DNA of 64,000 bases from CAVUAN01 sp963739435 (lineage in GTDB: Bacteria; Acidobacteriota; Thermoanaerobaculia; UBA5066; Gp7-AA6), in assembly GCA_963739435.1 (NCBI GenBank), contig CAVUAN010000021.1:1-64000 (forward strand), given 5' to 3'. The notes beneath the pieces are model-generated. The model made no database searches. It saw nothing but the letters and a program-made list of their open reading frames with translations, and was not told the DNA's origin. A program made the position numbers and the translations under genes. Position 1 is the stretch's first letter, and each line of letters starts with the position of its first letter. This document shows positions 54,237 to 64,000 of the stretch, one piece after another.

Positions 54237-54835
54237 GCGATTCAACCCTGGCCCCGCCGTCCGTCGAGGACTCGCGGAAGATCCGCGAGATCGCGGACCA
54301 CATGGCCCGAATCATCGAGATCCTCGGCCTCGATCAGGCGGACCCGAACCTCGTCGGGACGCCCGAGCGCGTGGCCAAGATGTACCTGGAGCTCTTCCAG
54401 GGCCTGACCGAGGGAGCCGAGCCGAAGGTCACGTTCTTCCCCAACGACGAGCACTACACGGCAATGGTCATCGAGAAGGACATCCCCTTCTATTCGCTCT
54501 GCTCGCATCACTTCGTTCCGTTCTACGGCCATGCCCACATCGCCTACGTCCCGAAGGAGAAGATCGTGGGCCTCTCCAAGATGCCGCGGATCTTGGAGTT
54601 CTATGCCCAGCGGCCCCAGCTCCAGGAACGCCTGACCGAGCAGGTCGCAGCGTTTCTGGCCGCGAAGCTCGATCCGCAGGGCGTCATGGTCGTCATCGAG
54701 GCGCGGCACCTGTGCGTCGAGATGCGCGGTGTCAAGAAGCCGGGCGCCCTGACCGTGACCTCCGCCATCCGCGGCATCTTCTTCAACAAGCCCGTCCGCG
54801 AAGAGTTCCTGGACCTGCTCAATCGCCGGGGATAG
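54233..54835 (+). CDS. folE: GTP cyclohydrolase I
   Basis: The 200-residue enzyme has LVGTPERVAKMYLELFQGLT, the zinc-site FYSLCSHHFVPFYGHAHIAY, RLTEQVAAFLAAKL and VVIEARHLCVEMRGVKKPGA with the second zinc Cys. It converts GTP to dihydroneopterin triphosphate, the first step to folate. The ATG overlaps the peroxiredoxin stop, an unusual operon pairing. Confidence 0.94.
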   Translation: MSDSTLAPPSVEDSRKIREIADHMARIIEILGLDQADPNLVGTPERVAKMYLELFQGLTEGAEPKVTFFPNDEHYTAMVIEKDIPFYSLCSHHFVPFYGHAHIAYVPKEKIVGLSKMPRILEFYAQRPQLQERLTEQVAAFLAAKLDPQGVMVVIEARHLCVEMRGVKKPGALTVTSAIRGIFFNKPVREEFLDLLNRRG

Positions 54836-54838
54836 GCC

Positions 54839-54869
54839 GTAACCTTTCCTGCCACTGCCGGTTGTTACC
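54839..54869 (+). promoter_or_regulatory. Possible autoregulated promoter of the ECF sigma gene
   Basis: GTAACC (54839-54844) and GTTACC (54864-54869) are spaced 19 bp apart just before the sigma factor ATG. ECF factors commonly recognise an AAC-containing -35 element and a short -10 with GT, so this could be a self-regulated promoter. The call rests on spacing and the AAC core only. Confidence 0.25.
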
Positions 54870-54875
54870 ATCTGG

Positions 54876-55406
54876 ATGATGGCGACCGAGGACGAACGGG
54901 GCCTGGTCGAGGCGGCTCAGAGAGATCCGGGCCGGTTCGCTGAGCTCTACGAGAGCCACTTCGACCGGGTGTATGCCTACATCGCGCGGCGCGTGCGCGA
55001 CCGGGTCGAGGCACAGGACCTGACCTCCGATGTCTTTCAGCGGGCGCTCGCGGCACTGCCGCAATACGAGTGGCGCGGAGCCCCGTTTGCCGCGTGGCTC
55101 TATCGCATCGCCGGCAACGCCGTCGCCGATCACTTCGAACGCCTGGGCAAGCAGCGCGATGTTCCAGCAGATCCGGAGCCGGAGCCCGCGAGAATCGAGA
55201 ACGCCGAGCGCCGCGCGACGCTCTACCGCTTTGTCGATGACCTTCCAACCGACCAGCGCCGGGTGATTCTGTTGCGGTTCTCCGAAGAAAAGAGCATCCG
55301 CGAGATCGCGGCGGCTCTCGGGCGCACCGAAGGCGCCGTCAAGCAGCTTCAGTTCCGCGCCCTGCAGGGCTTGAGGGCGCGCATGGGTGATTCCAATGCC
55401 GTCTAG
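54876..55406 (+). CDS. ECF-type RNA polymerase sigma factor
   Basis: The 176-residue protein has region 2 (RFAELYESHFDRVYAYIARR, then DLTSDVFQRALAALPQYEWR and FAAWLYRIAGNAVADHFERL) and region 4 (LPTDQRRVILLRFSEEKSIR, EIAAALGRTEGAVKQLQFRA). It directs transcription of a small regulon. The next gene overlaps it and may encode its regulator or sensor. Confidence 0.9.
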   Translation: MMATEDERGLVEAAQRDPGRFAELYESHFDRVYAYIARRVRDRVEAQDLTSDVFQRALAALPQYEWRGAPFAAWLYRIAGNAVADHFERLGKQRDVPADPEPEPARIENAERRATLYRFVDDLPTDQRRVILLRFSEEKSIREIAAALGRTEGAVKQLQFRALQGLRARMGDSNAV

Positions 55407-56343
55407 AAATCCTGTCGACCAGCTCGACGACGCCATCAACGCCCTGCTCGCCCGGGCGGGAGCCGAAGCGGCAGCAGCGGATCCGGAAGCCGCCGGGCTC
55501 GCCAACCTTGCGGCGGATCTGCGCGGATTGCCGAGCGAGGAATTCCGGGCGCGCCTTGCCGCCGAGCTCTCGGGCCCGGAGCCGAAAGCGCCCGAGCACC
55601 AGTCAGTCACGCTGTATCTCACGGTGCGCCGAGCCCCGGAGCTACTCGATTTCGTCAAGAAGGCTTTTGGTGCCGTCGAGATCCTGCGCGGGACCGGCTC
55701 GGCCGGCGGGATGCATGCGGAGGTGCGGATCGGGAGCTCAAAGGTCATGATCGGCGGGTACGCCGCCCTTCGAGCGGAGCAGCCAGCGATTCTCCACCTC
55801 TATGTCCCGGACGCCGATGCCGTCTACCGGCGCGCGATCGAGGCCGGCGCCTCGTCCACCCAGGCGCCCGTGGACCAGCCCTACGGAGATCGGGAGGCGG
55901 GCGTGAAGGATCCCTTCGGCAACCAGTGGTACATCGCCACGCACGCGGGAGCCTCCGCGATCCCCGAGGGGCTGCGGAGCGTCACGCCGTACCTGCATCC
56001 GCGCGGAGCCGGGGACTTGATCGGGTTCCTGAAGCAGGTGTTCGACGCCCGGGAGACCGAACTCTCCCGATCTCCCGAAGGCGCCATCGTGCACGCAAAA
56101 ATCCGCATCGGAGACTCGATCCTCGAGATGAGCGAGGCGCATGGTCCGTACCAGCCGGTGCCGCCGCAGCTCTACCTGTCGATGCCGGACGTGGACGCCC
56201 GCTACGCGAAGGCGCTCCAGGCCGGCGCGAGCTCGATTCAGGCGCCGGCGGACCAGCCCTACGGCGCGCGGGTCGCGGGCGTCACCGACCCGTTCGGCAA
56301 CGTCTGGTACATTGCCACACCCATCGGGGAGAAGGCGTCGTGA
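55387..56343 (+). CDS. Tandem VOC (glyoxalase-fold) protein next to a sigma factor
   Basis: An N-terminal helical ~65 residues (VDQLDDAINALLARAGAEAA; LAADLRGLPSEEFRARLAAE) precedes two VOC domains, VTLYLTVRRAPELLDFVKKA ... DPFGNQWYIATHA and VTPYLHPRGAGDLIGFLKQV ... DPFGNVWYIATPI, which resemble PhnB-type domains. Its first ~20 nt overlap the sigma gene. The helical N-terminus is of the kind found on short anti-sigma or sigma-associated proteins, but no zinc motif is present. Starts at GTG 55387 or ATG 55396. Confidence 0.75.
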   Translation: MIPMPSRNPVDQLDDAINALLARAGAEAAAADPEAAGLANLAADLRGLPSEEFRARLAAELSGPEPKAPEHQSVTLYLTVRRAPELLDFVKKAFGAVEILRGTGSAGGMHAEVRIGSSKVMIGGYAALRAEQPAILHLYVPDADAVYRRAIEAGASSTQAPVDQPYGDREAGVKDPFGNQWYIATHAGASAIPEGLRSVTPYLHPRGAGDLIGFLKQVFDARETELSRSPEGAIVHAKIRIGDSILEMSEAHGPYQPVPPQLYLSMPDVDARYAKALQAGASSIQAPADQPYGARVAGVTDPFGNVWYIATPIGEKAS

Positions 56344-57194
56344 CGGAGAACCAGGTCCGTAACATCTCGGACACCGCGCGGTGGGTGGCCGTGTACCGGG
56401 CGAACGAGAGCGAGCGCCCCGATGCCCTCTTCCGCGACCCCTTTGCGCGCCGCCTTGCGGGCGAGCGGGGCGAGCAGATAGCCGAATCGCTGCGGGTCGG
56501 TCACAGGAAAAACCCCGACTGGTCCTGGACGATGCGCACGGTCCTGATGGATCAGTTCCTCGCCGCGGGAATTCGGGACGGCGCCGACATGGTCATCAAC
56601 CTCGCCGCGGGTCTCGACGCGCGGCCCTACCGCATGGACTTGCCGGAGTCCCTGACGTGGATCGAGGTGGACCTGCCCGAGATTCTCGCTTACAAGGAGC
56701 AGATCCTGGCGGCGGAGCGTCCCCGCTGCCGGCTCGAGAGGGTCCGTCTCGATCTATCGCAGTCAAAAGGCCGCCGCGATCTCTTCGAGGGATGGGGCGC
56801 CCGGGCTAAGAAGGCTCTGATCCTGACCGAGGGGCTCCTGATCTACCTGACTTCGGAGGAGGTCGGCCTCCTGGGCCTCGACCTCGCGAGCCCGCCGAGC
56901 TTTCAGCAGTGGATCGTCGACCTCGTCTCCCCCGGGCTGCTCCGCATGCTCCAGAAGAACTGGGGCAAGAAGCTCGCCGACGCCGGCGCCCCCTTGAAGT
57001 TCGGCCCGCCCGAGGGTCCGGCGTTCTTCACGCGCTGCGGCTGGAAACCCGCCGAGGTGCGCTCCCTGCTCCACGCGGCGGCCCGAGCGAAAAGGCTCCC
57101 GTTTTTCCTCAAGCTCGTGGCGATGCTTCCGGAATCCAGGGGGCCGCAGGGCGGGCGTCCGTGGGGAGGCATCTGCGTGCTCGAGAGATCCTGA
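56340..57194 (+). CDS. Class I SAM-dependent methyltransferase (PPM1/TIGR00027 type)
   Basis: GTG 56340 opens VTENQVRNISDTARWVAVYR and RPDALFRDPFARRLAGERGE. The SAM site is MVINLAAGLDARPYRMDLPE, and WIEVDLPEILAYKEQIL and ALILTEGLLIYLTSEEV follow the leucine carboxyl methyltransferase-like pattern. The 284-residue enzyme belongs to a family common in actinobacteria and acidobacteria whose substrates are mostly unknown. The start overlaps the VOC gene. Confidence 0.82.
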   Translation: MTENQVRNISDTARWVAVYRANESERPDALFRDPFARRLAGERGEQIAESLRVGHRKNPDWSWTMRTVLMDQFLAAGIRDGADMVINLAAGLDARPYRMDLPESLTWIEVDLPEILAYKEQILAAERPRCRLERVRLDLSQSKGRRDLFEGWGARAKKALILTEGLLIYLTSEEVGLLGLDLASPPSFQQWIVDLVSPGLLRMLQKNWGKKLADAGAPLKFGPPEGPAFFTRCGWKPAEVRSLLHAAARAKRLPFFLKLVAMLPESRGPQGGRPWGGICVLERS

Positions 57195-57212
57195 CGCCAC
57201 GGGGGAAGTGTG

Positions 57213-57977
57213 TCAGGGAGCGGCGAGCTGCTCGGCGAGGCGGCGCATCGCGACGAGGCCGTCCAGGGTCCTCGCGCCGTGCCAGCAGTAGTCGTCGCCC
57301 TCGACGAAGAGGCGCCGGCTGCCCGAGCCGAAGATCTCGGCTGTCTCGGCCTCGTGCCGGCGCGCGCGGAAAGGATATGGCTCGCTCGGAAAAAAGTGGA
57401 CCTCGGCGCCTCGTGAGAGCGCCTCGCCCGGGCGCGTCGAGGGGTAGCGTTCGCTCTCCCGTCCGAAGACGTTGAGACCGCCCGCCAGGCGCAACAGGTC
57501 GGCCACGTAGGTGTCGTCGGAGATGGTCATCCAGGGATCCTTCCAGATCCAGTAGGCGTACTGGAACGGCCGCGGAGCCGTGCGTCGCGAAAAACCCGCG
57601 ATCTCCGCGTCGATGCGGCCAGCCAGGGCATCCGCTTCGCCGTGCAGCCCGAGGCGTTCACCCCACGCGCGGACGGATGCGGGCACCTCCGCCACGGTCT
57701 TCGGAAGCGACACGTCGACCTCGATGCCTGCTTCGCGCAGTGCCTCGACGTCCTCCCGGCGGTTCTCCTCCTCGTTGGCGAAGACGAGGTCGGGCTTCAG
57801 GAGCGCGATCCGCGCGACATCCGGGTCCTTCGTCCCGCCGATCCGCGGCAGCCCCCACAGCATGCCCTTGGGCCGCGTGCAGTAGCGCGTCGCGCCGACC
57901 AGGAGCCGCAGCCCGCCGATTGCGACGAGGGTCTCCGTGATCGACGGGCACAGCGAGACGATCCGGCGTGGCGTCAT
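57213..57977 (-). CDS. BtuF-like cobalamin/metal-chelate binding protein
   Basis: The 254-residue protein begins MTPRRIVSLCPSITETLVAI and has GTKDPDVARIALLKPDLVFA, LREAGIEVDVSLPKTVAEVP and a C-terminal lobe (ISDDTYVADLLRLAGGLNVF), the periplasmic-binding-protein type III fold of vitamin B12 and iron-chelate receptors. No signal peptide is seen, which is unusual for a transport protein, and no btuCD genes are nearby, so it may act in the cytoplasm or be orphaned. It lies 11 bp downstream of the S9 peptidase gene on the same strand. Confidence 0.78.
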   Translation of the reverse strand: MTPRRIVSLCPSITETLVAIGGLRLLVGATRYCTRPKGMLWGLPRIGGTKDPDVARIALLKPDLVFANEEENRREDVEALREAGIEVDVSLPKTVAEVPASVRAWGERLGLHGEADALAGRIDAEIAGFSRRTAPRPFQYAYWIWKDPWMTISDDTYVADLLRLAGGLNVFGRESERYPSTRPGEALSRGAEVHFFPSEPYPFRARRHEAETAEIFGSGSRRLFVEGDDYCWHGARTLDGLVAMRRLAEQLAAP

Positions 57978-57988
57978 ACGCCGGATCC

Positions 57989-60073
<2,085 letters not shown>

Positions 60074-60195
60074 GGGAGGTCCTCCGGCCGGGCATTCTAG
60101 TGCGTTCCCCGACGTTGGCACCGGTTGGGCCGGGCACGCTTTGGTATTATTTCCAGCCCCTCGCAGTCACGATCGGCGGAGGGCAAAGGAGCATC

Positions 60196-62043
60196 ATGTC
60201 GACCGTCCTCCTCGACGAGAAAGAGACGGCCTCCCGCCCGCGGGGTCCGGCCGTCGTGAACGACTTCTCGATCCACGTGGCCACGGCCAATGGCTCGGGA
60301 AGCATGTCGTCGAACAACATCCTCATGCGGTCCATCTTCCAGATGGGCATCCCCGTCTCGGGCAAGAACCTCTTTCCCTCGAACATCCAGGGCCTTCCGA
60401 CGTGGTTCACGATCCGGGCGTCCAAGGAAGGCTTCATCGCGCGGCGGCGCGACGTCGGCGTCTTGATCTGCATGAACCCGGAGACCGCGCACGAGGATGT
60501 CAAGAACGTCGCGCCGGGGGCCGCCGTGATCTACGAAGAGACGCTGAAGCTCGACGGCTTGCGAACCGATGTCCACTTCTACCCCGTGCCCTTCAGCAAG
60601 CTCGTTCTCGAGTTCGTCCACGACGGCAAACTGCGCCGCCTCGCGATCAACATGATCTACGTCGGCGTCGCCGCCTGGCTGCTCGACATCGACATGGCCG
60701 AGATCGAAAAGGCCGTCCGCAAGCAGTTCAAGTCGAAGGAAACGGCCGTCGCGATCAACATGGGAGCGATCCGGGGCGGATACGACTGGGCGGCCAAGAA
60801 CCTGAAGAAGGCCGATCCCTTCCGGCTCGAGCGGATGAACAAGACAGCCGGAAAGATCATCATCGACGGAAACGCCGCGTCGGCGATCGGCTGCATGCTG
60901 GGGGGCGCCACGTTTCTGGCCTGGTACCCGATCACGCCTTCCTCGTCGCTGGCGGAATCGATGATCGACTACTTCAACGAGCACCGGACGGACAAGGAGA
61001 CCGGCAAGCCCACTTTCGCGATCGTCCAGGCCGAGGACGAGCTCGCGGCCCTGGGAATGGTCATGGGCGCCGGCTGGGCGGGAGCCCGCGCCATGACGAC
61101 GACCTCCGGGCCCGGGATCTCACTCATGTCCGAGTTCACGGGCCTCGGCTACTACGCCGAGGTTCCGGCTGTCATCTTCGACGTGCAGCGCGTCGGTCCC
61201 TCGACAGGGCTTCCCACGCGCACCATGCAGGGCGACATCACATCGACCTATTACCTTTCGCACGGCGACGCCAAACATGTCCTGCTGCTGCCGGGCTCCG
61301 TCCAGGAGTGCTACGAGATGGCGATCGAAGCCTTCGACCTGGCAGAGCGGCTCCAGACCCCCGTCTTCGTCATGACCGACCTCGACCTCGGAATGAACAA
61401 CTGGATGGCTGACCCGTTCCCCTATCCCGACAAGCCCCTCGACCGCGGCAAGGTGCTCGTGACCCGGGAAGAGTTCGATCGGCACATTGCGAAATACAAG
61501 GAGTTTCAGCGTTACCGAGACGTGGACGGCGACGGCATTCCGTACCGGACCTTGCCGGGCATGGTGGACAACCCCTCCGCGGCGTACTTCACCCGCGGCT
61601 CGGGCCACACGGAGCGCGCGACGTACTCGGAGAAACCCGAGGACTACAAGGCGAACATGGACCGGCTGGCTCGAAAGTTCGAGACGGCGAAAACCCTGGT
61701 TCCCAGGCCCGTCGTCAGCGGATCGCGATCGCCGGTCGGCATCATCGCGTACGGCTCCTCGGACTTCGCCGTGGAAGAGGCTCGCGTGCTGCTGTCCCGC
61801 AAGGGACTCTCGACGGACTACCTCCGCCTCCGGGCCCTCCCCTTCACGGCCGAGGCGACCGCCTTCGTCCAGGCCCATGAACGCGTCTATGTCATGGACC
61901 AGAACCGGGACGGCCAGATGTTCGATCTCCTGCGCCTCGAGGTCGGCAACGACGCTCCCAAATTGCGTTCCATTCGCCACTACGACGGTTTCCCTCTCGA
62001 CGCCGAAACGGTCGTCGAGGGGATCGAAGCCGGGGAGAAATAA
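60196..62043 (+). CDS. korA: 2-oxoacid:ferredoxin oxidoreductase, gamma-alpha fusion subunit
   Basis: ATG 60196 follows an AGGAG site. The first ~190 residues are the gamma-type domain (NILMRSIFQMGIPVSGKNLF) and the rest the alpha-type thiamine fold (AWYPITPSSSLAESMIDYFN; GAGWAGARAMTTTSGPGISL; TDLDLGMNNWMADPFPYPDK). At 615 residues it matches the fused KorA form. With KorB it oxidatively decarboxylates 2-oxoglutarate (or another 2-oxoacid) to reduce ferredoxin. It diverges from the S9 gene; TATTAT at 60145-60150 may be a -10. Confidence 0.9.
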   Translation: MSTVLLDEKETASRPRGPAVVNDFSIHVATANGSGSMSSNNILMRSIFQMGIPVSGKNLFPSNIQGLPTWFTIRASKEGFIARRRDVGVLICMNPETAHEDVKNVAPGAAVIYEETLKLDGLRTDVHFYPVPFSKLVLEFVHDGKLRRLAINMIYVGVAAWLLDIDMAEIEKAVRKQFKSKETAVAINMGAIRGGYDWAAKNLKKADPFRLERMNKTAGKIIIDGNAASAIGCMLGGATFLAWYPITPSSSLAESMIDYFNEHRTDKETGKPTFAIVQAEDELAALGMVMGAGWAGARAMTTTSGPGISLMSEFTGLGYYAEVPAVIFDVQRVGPSTGLPTRTMQGDITSTYYLSHGDAKHVLLLPGSVQECYEMAIEAFDLAERLQTPVFVMTDLDLGMNNWMADPFPYPDKPLDRGKVLVTREEFDRHIAKYKEFQRYRDVDGDGIPYRTLPGMVDNPSAAYFTRGSGHTERATYSEKPEDYKANMDRLARKFETAKTLVPRPVVSGSRSPVGIIAYGSSDFAVEEARVLLSRKGLSTDYLRLRALPFTAEATAFVQAHERVYVMDQNRDGQMFDLLRLEVGNDAPKLRSIRHYDGFPLDAETVVEGIEAGEK

Positions 62044-62044
62044 G

Positions 62045-63085
62045 ATGTCCGCCGAAGCCCCGCCCAAGACCCCTCCCGTCAACCGAGCCGGCCTGACCGT
62101 CAAGGAATACGGCGGCCTGAAGACCACGCTCTGCGTGGGCTGCGGACACGACGTCATCACGCGCCAGATCACCCAGGCCCTCTACGAGATGGGCATCCCG
62201 CCCTACAAGGTCGCAAAGCTTTCCGGCATCGGGTGCTCCTCCAAGACGACCGCCTATTTCGCGGACCGCGGCCACGGCTTCAACGCCGTGCACGGACGCA
62301 TGCCGGCCATTGCGACGGGAGCCGCCCTCGCCAATCCGACCCTGCTCGCCGTCGGTGTCTCGGGCGACGGCGACACCGCCTCGATCGGCGCCGGCCAGTT
62401 CGTTCACCTTCTGCGCCGCAACGTGCCGATGATCTACATCGTCGAGAACAACGGCGTGTATGGGCTGACCAAGGGCCAGTTCTCCGCCACGGCCGATGCG
62501 GGCTCCAAGCTCAAGACCGGTGTCACAAACGAGCTGCCGGCCATCGACCTCTGCGCCCTGGCGATCGAGCTCGGCTGCGGCTACGTGGCCAGGTCGTTCT
62601 CGGGCGACATGAAGCAGCTCCTCGGGCTGCTCAAGGGGGCGATGGCCCACCGCGGCACCGCCCTGCTCGACGTGATCTCGCCGTGCGTCACATTCAACAA
62701 CCACGACCTGTCGACGAAGTCGTACAAGTGGGCCAAGGACCACGAGGAACCGATCCACGAGATCGGCTTCGTGCCGTACTTCGATGAGATCACGGTCGAC
62801 TACGACCCCGGCACGACCCAGGACGTGCGCCTCCACGACGGCTCGCACATCCGTTTGAAGAAGCTGCGCGCCGACTATGACGCCACGGACAAGAAGCAGG
62901 CCATGAACCTGGTCTTCGAGGCCCAGCAGAAGCGCGAGTTCCTGACCGGCCTGATCTACGTCGAGCCGGACAAACAGGACTTCCTGTCGCTCTTGAACGC
63001 CGAGGAACCCCTCGCGACGCTCCCGCCCGAGAAGACCCGCCCCGGACGCGAGGCCCTCGCGGAGATCATGAACGGCCTGATGTGA
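62045..63085 (+). CDS. korB: 2-oxoacid:ferredoxin oxidoreductase beta subunit
   Basis: ATG 62045 is 1 bp after the korA stop. The 346-residue subunit has CVGCGHDVITRQITQALYEM, LSGIGCSSKTTAYFADRGHG, the TPP motif GVSGDGDTASIGAGQFVHLL and IVENNGVYGLTKGQFSATAD. A third Cys (SPCVTFNNHD) completes the 4Fe-4S site. It forms the catalytic half with KorA. It ends before a dispersed repeat. Confidence 0.92.
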   Translation: MSAEAPPKTPPVNRAGLTVKEYGGLKTTLCVGCGHDVITRQITQALYEMGIPPYKVAKLSGIGCSSKTTAYFADRGHGFNAVHGRMPAIATGAALANPTLLAVGVSGDGDTASIGAGQFVHLLRRNVPMIYIVENNGVYGLTKGQFSATADAGSKLKTGVTNELPAIDLCALAIELGCGYVARSFSGDMKQLLGLLKGAMAHRGTALLDVISPCVTFNNHDLSTKSYKWAKDHEEPIHEIGFVPYFDEITVDYDPGTTQDVRLHDGSHIRLKKLRADYDATDKKQAMNLVFEAQQKREFLTGLIYVEPDKQDFLSLLNAEEPLATLPPEKTRPGREALAEIMNGLM

Positions 63086-63102
63086 TTTGGTGCCACGCCT
63101 TC

Positions 63103-63213
63103 ACCCTCTCCCCTCGGGAGAGGGCAGGGTGAGGGGATGACTGACGCCGCTTTCATCCGCTAGCTCGGCACCAGTTCCCCCCTCACCCCAACCCTCTCCC
63201 GGAGGGAGAGGGA
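63103..63213. repeat. Palindromic CCCTCTCCC repeat, copy 2
   Basis: The element has the same order as the copy at 30571-30684: an inner CCCTCTCCC/GGGAGAGGG hairpin, GGGTGAGGGG, spacer, CCCCTCACCC, and a second CCCTCTCCC/GGGAGAGGG hairpin. It follows korB and precedes the YdeP-like gene. Two copies 32 kb apart show it is a dispersed intergenic repeat of this genome. Confidence 0.8.
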
Positions 63214-63229
63214 GCCTAGAATCCCTTCG

Positions 63230-64000
63230 ATGCAATTTCCCTTCGGCCTCGGCGAAACGAAACCCCGGCACTTCCGCGAGATGGCGCGGGTGGCCTGGGA
63301 GAACCGATCGGAGCTCCCCTTCGCCTGGCGGATCCTGTCGCGGGGCGTCTGCGACGGCTGCGCGCTCGGCACCTCCGGCCTCTCGGACTGGACGATCGAA
63401 GGCACTCACCTCTGCATGGTGCGCCTCGAGCTCCTGCGCCTGAACACGATGCCCGCACTCGACCCGGCCCGGCTCGCCGACGCCGGAGCGCTCAAGGGCC
63501 TCTCGTCGCGCGGCCTCCGGGATCTCGGCCGCTTGCCCGAGCCCATGGTGCGGCGGGCGGGCGAGCAGGGTTTCCGGGTCATCTCCTGGGACGAGGCGCT
63601 CGATCTCGCGGGCGCGCGCCTTGGCCAGGCCGATCCGAATCGTGTCGCCTTCTACCTGACCTCGCGGGGGATCCCGAACGAGACCTACTACGCCGCGCAG
63701 AAAGCGGCTCGCTTCCTCGGAACGAGCCACGTGGACAATTCGGCGCGCCTCTGCCATGCCGCCTCGACTTCGGCCATGAAGGGCATGCTCGGCCATGGAG
63801 CCTCGACTTGCAGCTACCGCGACTGGCTCGGCGCCGACTTGATCGTGCTCTTCGGATCGAACGTCCCCAACAACCAGCCCGTCACCACGAAGTACCTCCA
63901 TGCCGGCAAAGAAGAACGGCGCTTCGATCGCCGTCGTCAACCCGTACCGCGAGCCGGGGCTCGAGCGGTACTGGATCCCGTCCGAGCCCGGCAGCGCATT
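63230..64000 (+). CDS. YdeP/FdhF-like molybdopterin oxidoreductase (3' truncated, one frameshift)
   Basis: ATG 63230 opens MQFPFGLGETKPRHFREMAR, then SRGVCDGCALGTSGLSDWTI, matching YdeP-type formate-dehydrogenase-like proteins, and RVISWDEALDLAGARLGQAD, SRGIPNETYYAAQKAARFLG and LIVLFGSNVPNNQPVTTKYL. A one-base shift near 63,905 precedes AKKNGASIAVVNPYREPGLE. The window ends at about residue 256 of an expected ~750. The N-terminal CDGC region lacks a full 4Fe-4S motif, as in YdeP. Its physiological substrate is unknown. Confidence 0.82.
   Translation, partial: MQFPFGLGETKPRHFREMARVAWENRSELPFAWRILSRGVCDGCALGTSGLSDWTIEGTHLCMVRLELLRLNTMPALDPARLADAGALKGLSSRGLRDLGRLPEPMVRRAGEQGFRVISWDEALDLAGARLGQADPNRVAFYLTSRGIPNETYYAAQKAARFLGTSHVDNSARLCHAASTSAMKGMLGHGASTCSYRDWLGADLIVLFGSNVPNNQPVTTKYLHAGKEERRFDRRRQPVPRAGARAVLDPVRARQRI

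Overview
The window looks like two different genomes joined near position 6.92 kb. Positions 1 to about 6,920 have lower GC and planctomycete-type genes: a DUF1571 protein, a glycine/asparagine-rich secreted protein ending in a TGHVTTFGYKGHYFPQ-like tail, an exopolysaccharide sugar transferase end, and planctomycete-style tyrosine recombinases. From about 6,930 to 64,000 the DNA is uniformly GC-rich and the content suits an Acidobacteriota lineage (I infer something Thermoanaerobaculia-like): a GWxTD protein, the block dnaB-alr-mlaEFD-radA, a 2-oxoacid:ferredoxin oxidoreductase pair and a Complex I operon. The switch lies between two incompatible coding contexts, so a chimeric contig is the simplest reading and horizontal transfer the alternative.

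Left part (0-6.9 kb): sugar transferase end, DUF1571 protein, metallo-beta-lactamase-fold hydrolase, then a leftward module of a 64-residue protein and two tyrosine recombinases. Behind it lies a gene-free tract of about 0.8 kb containing four tandem copies of a roughly 135 bp unit, each with a TTGAC box and a GC-rich hairpin; two copies share a second hairpin with a compensatory base-pair change. Small ORFs and a secreted glycine-rich protein follow.

Right part. 7-13 kb: GWxTD protein, a secreted protein of unknown role, a VapBC-type toxin-antitoxin pair, a dihydrofolate-reductase-fold protein, a membrane coiled-coil protein and a lipoprotein with a haem c motif and copper monooxygenase-like His motifs. 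13.3-18.5 kb (minus strand): two STAS proteins, FabZ-like dehydratase, acyl carrier protein, FabG, FabD-like acyltransferase, polysaccharide deacetylase and GT2 glycosyltransferase; this resembles a small lipid or glycolipid pathway without its own ketosynthase. 18.5-29.2 kb: a tightly overlapping NADH dehydrogenase operon, nuoA-E-F-G-H-J-K-L-M-N, without nuoB, C, D or I. 29-40 kb: glutamate dehydrogenase, M14 peptidase, carbamate kinase, a formylglycine-type lipoprotein, DUF4136 lipoprotein, acyl-CoA mutase large subunit and the two E1 subunits of a 2-oxoacid dehydrogenase. 40-47 kb: radA, an MCE lipid-transport set whose MlaD-like protein carries a beta-rich extension, alanine racemase and DnaB. 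47-57 kb: DsrE-like protein, PHP phosphoesterase, PolX, a TetR-HlyD-ABC export operon, peroxiredoxin, folE, ECF sigma factor with a tandem VOC protein, and a methyltransferase. 57-64 kb: BtuF-like protein, S9 peptidase, korAB and the start of a YdeP/FdhF-like molybdopterin enzyme.

At least thirty single-base frameshifts interrupt otherwise well-conserved genes, several in homopolymers (A6 at about 3,190; C6 at about 8,070). They cluster at 0-7 kb and 42.7-45 kb and are absent from nuoG-nuoN and from 50-63.8 kb. I read most as uncorrected long-read assembly errors, so such genes are given as one locus with the shift noted.
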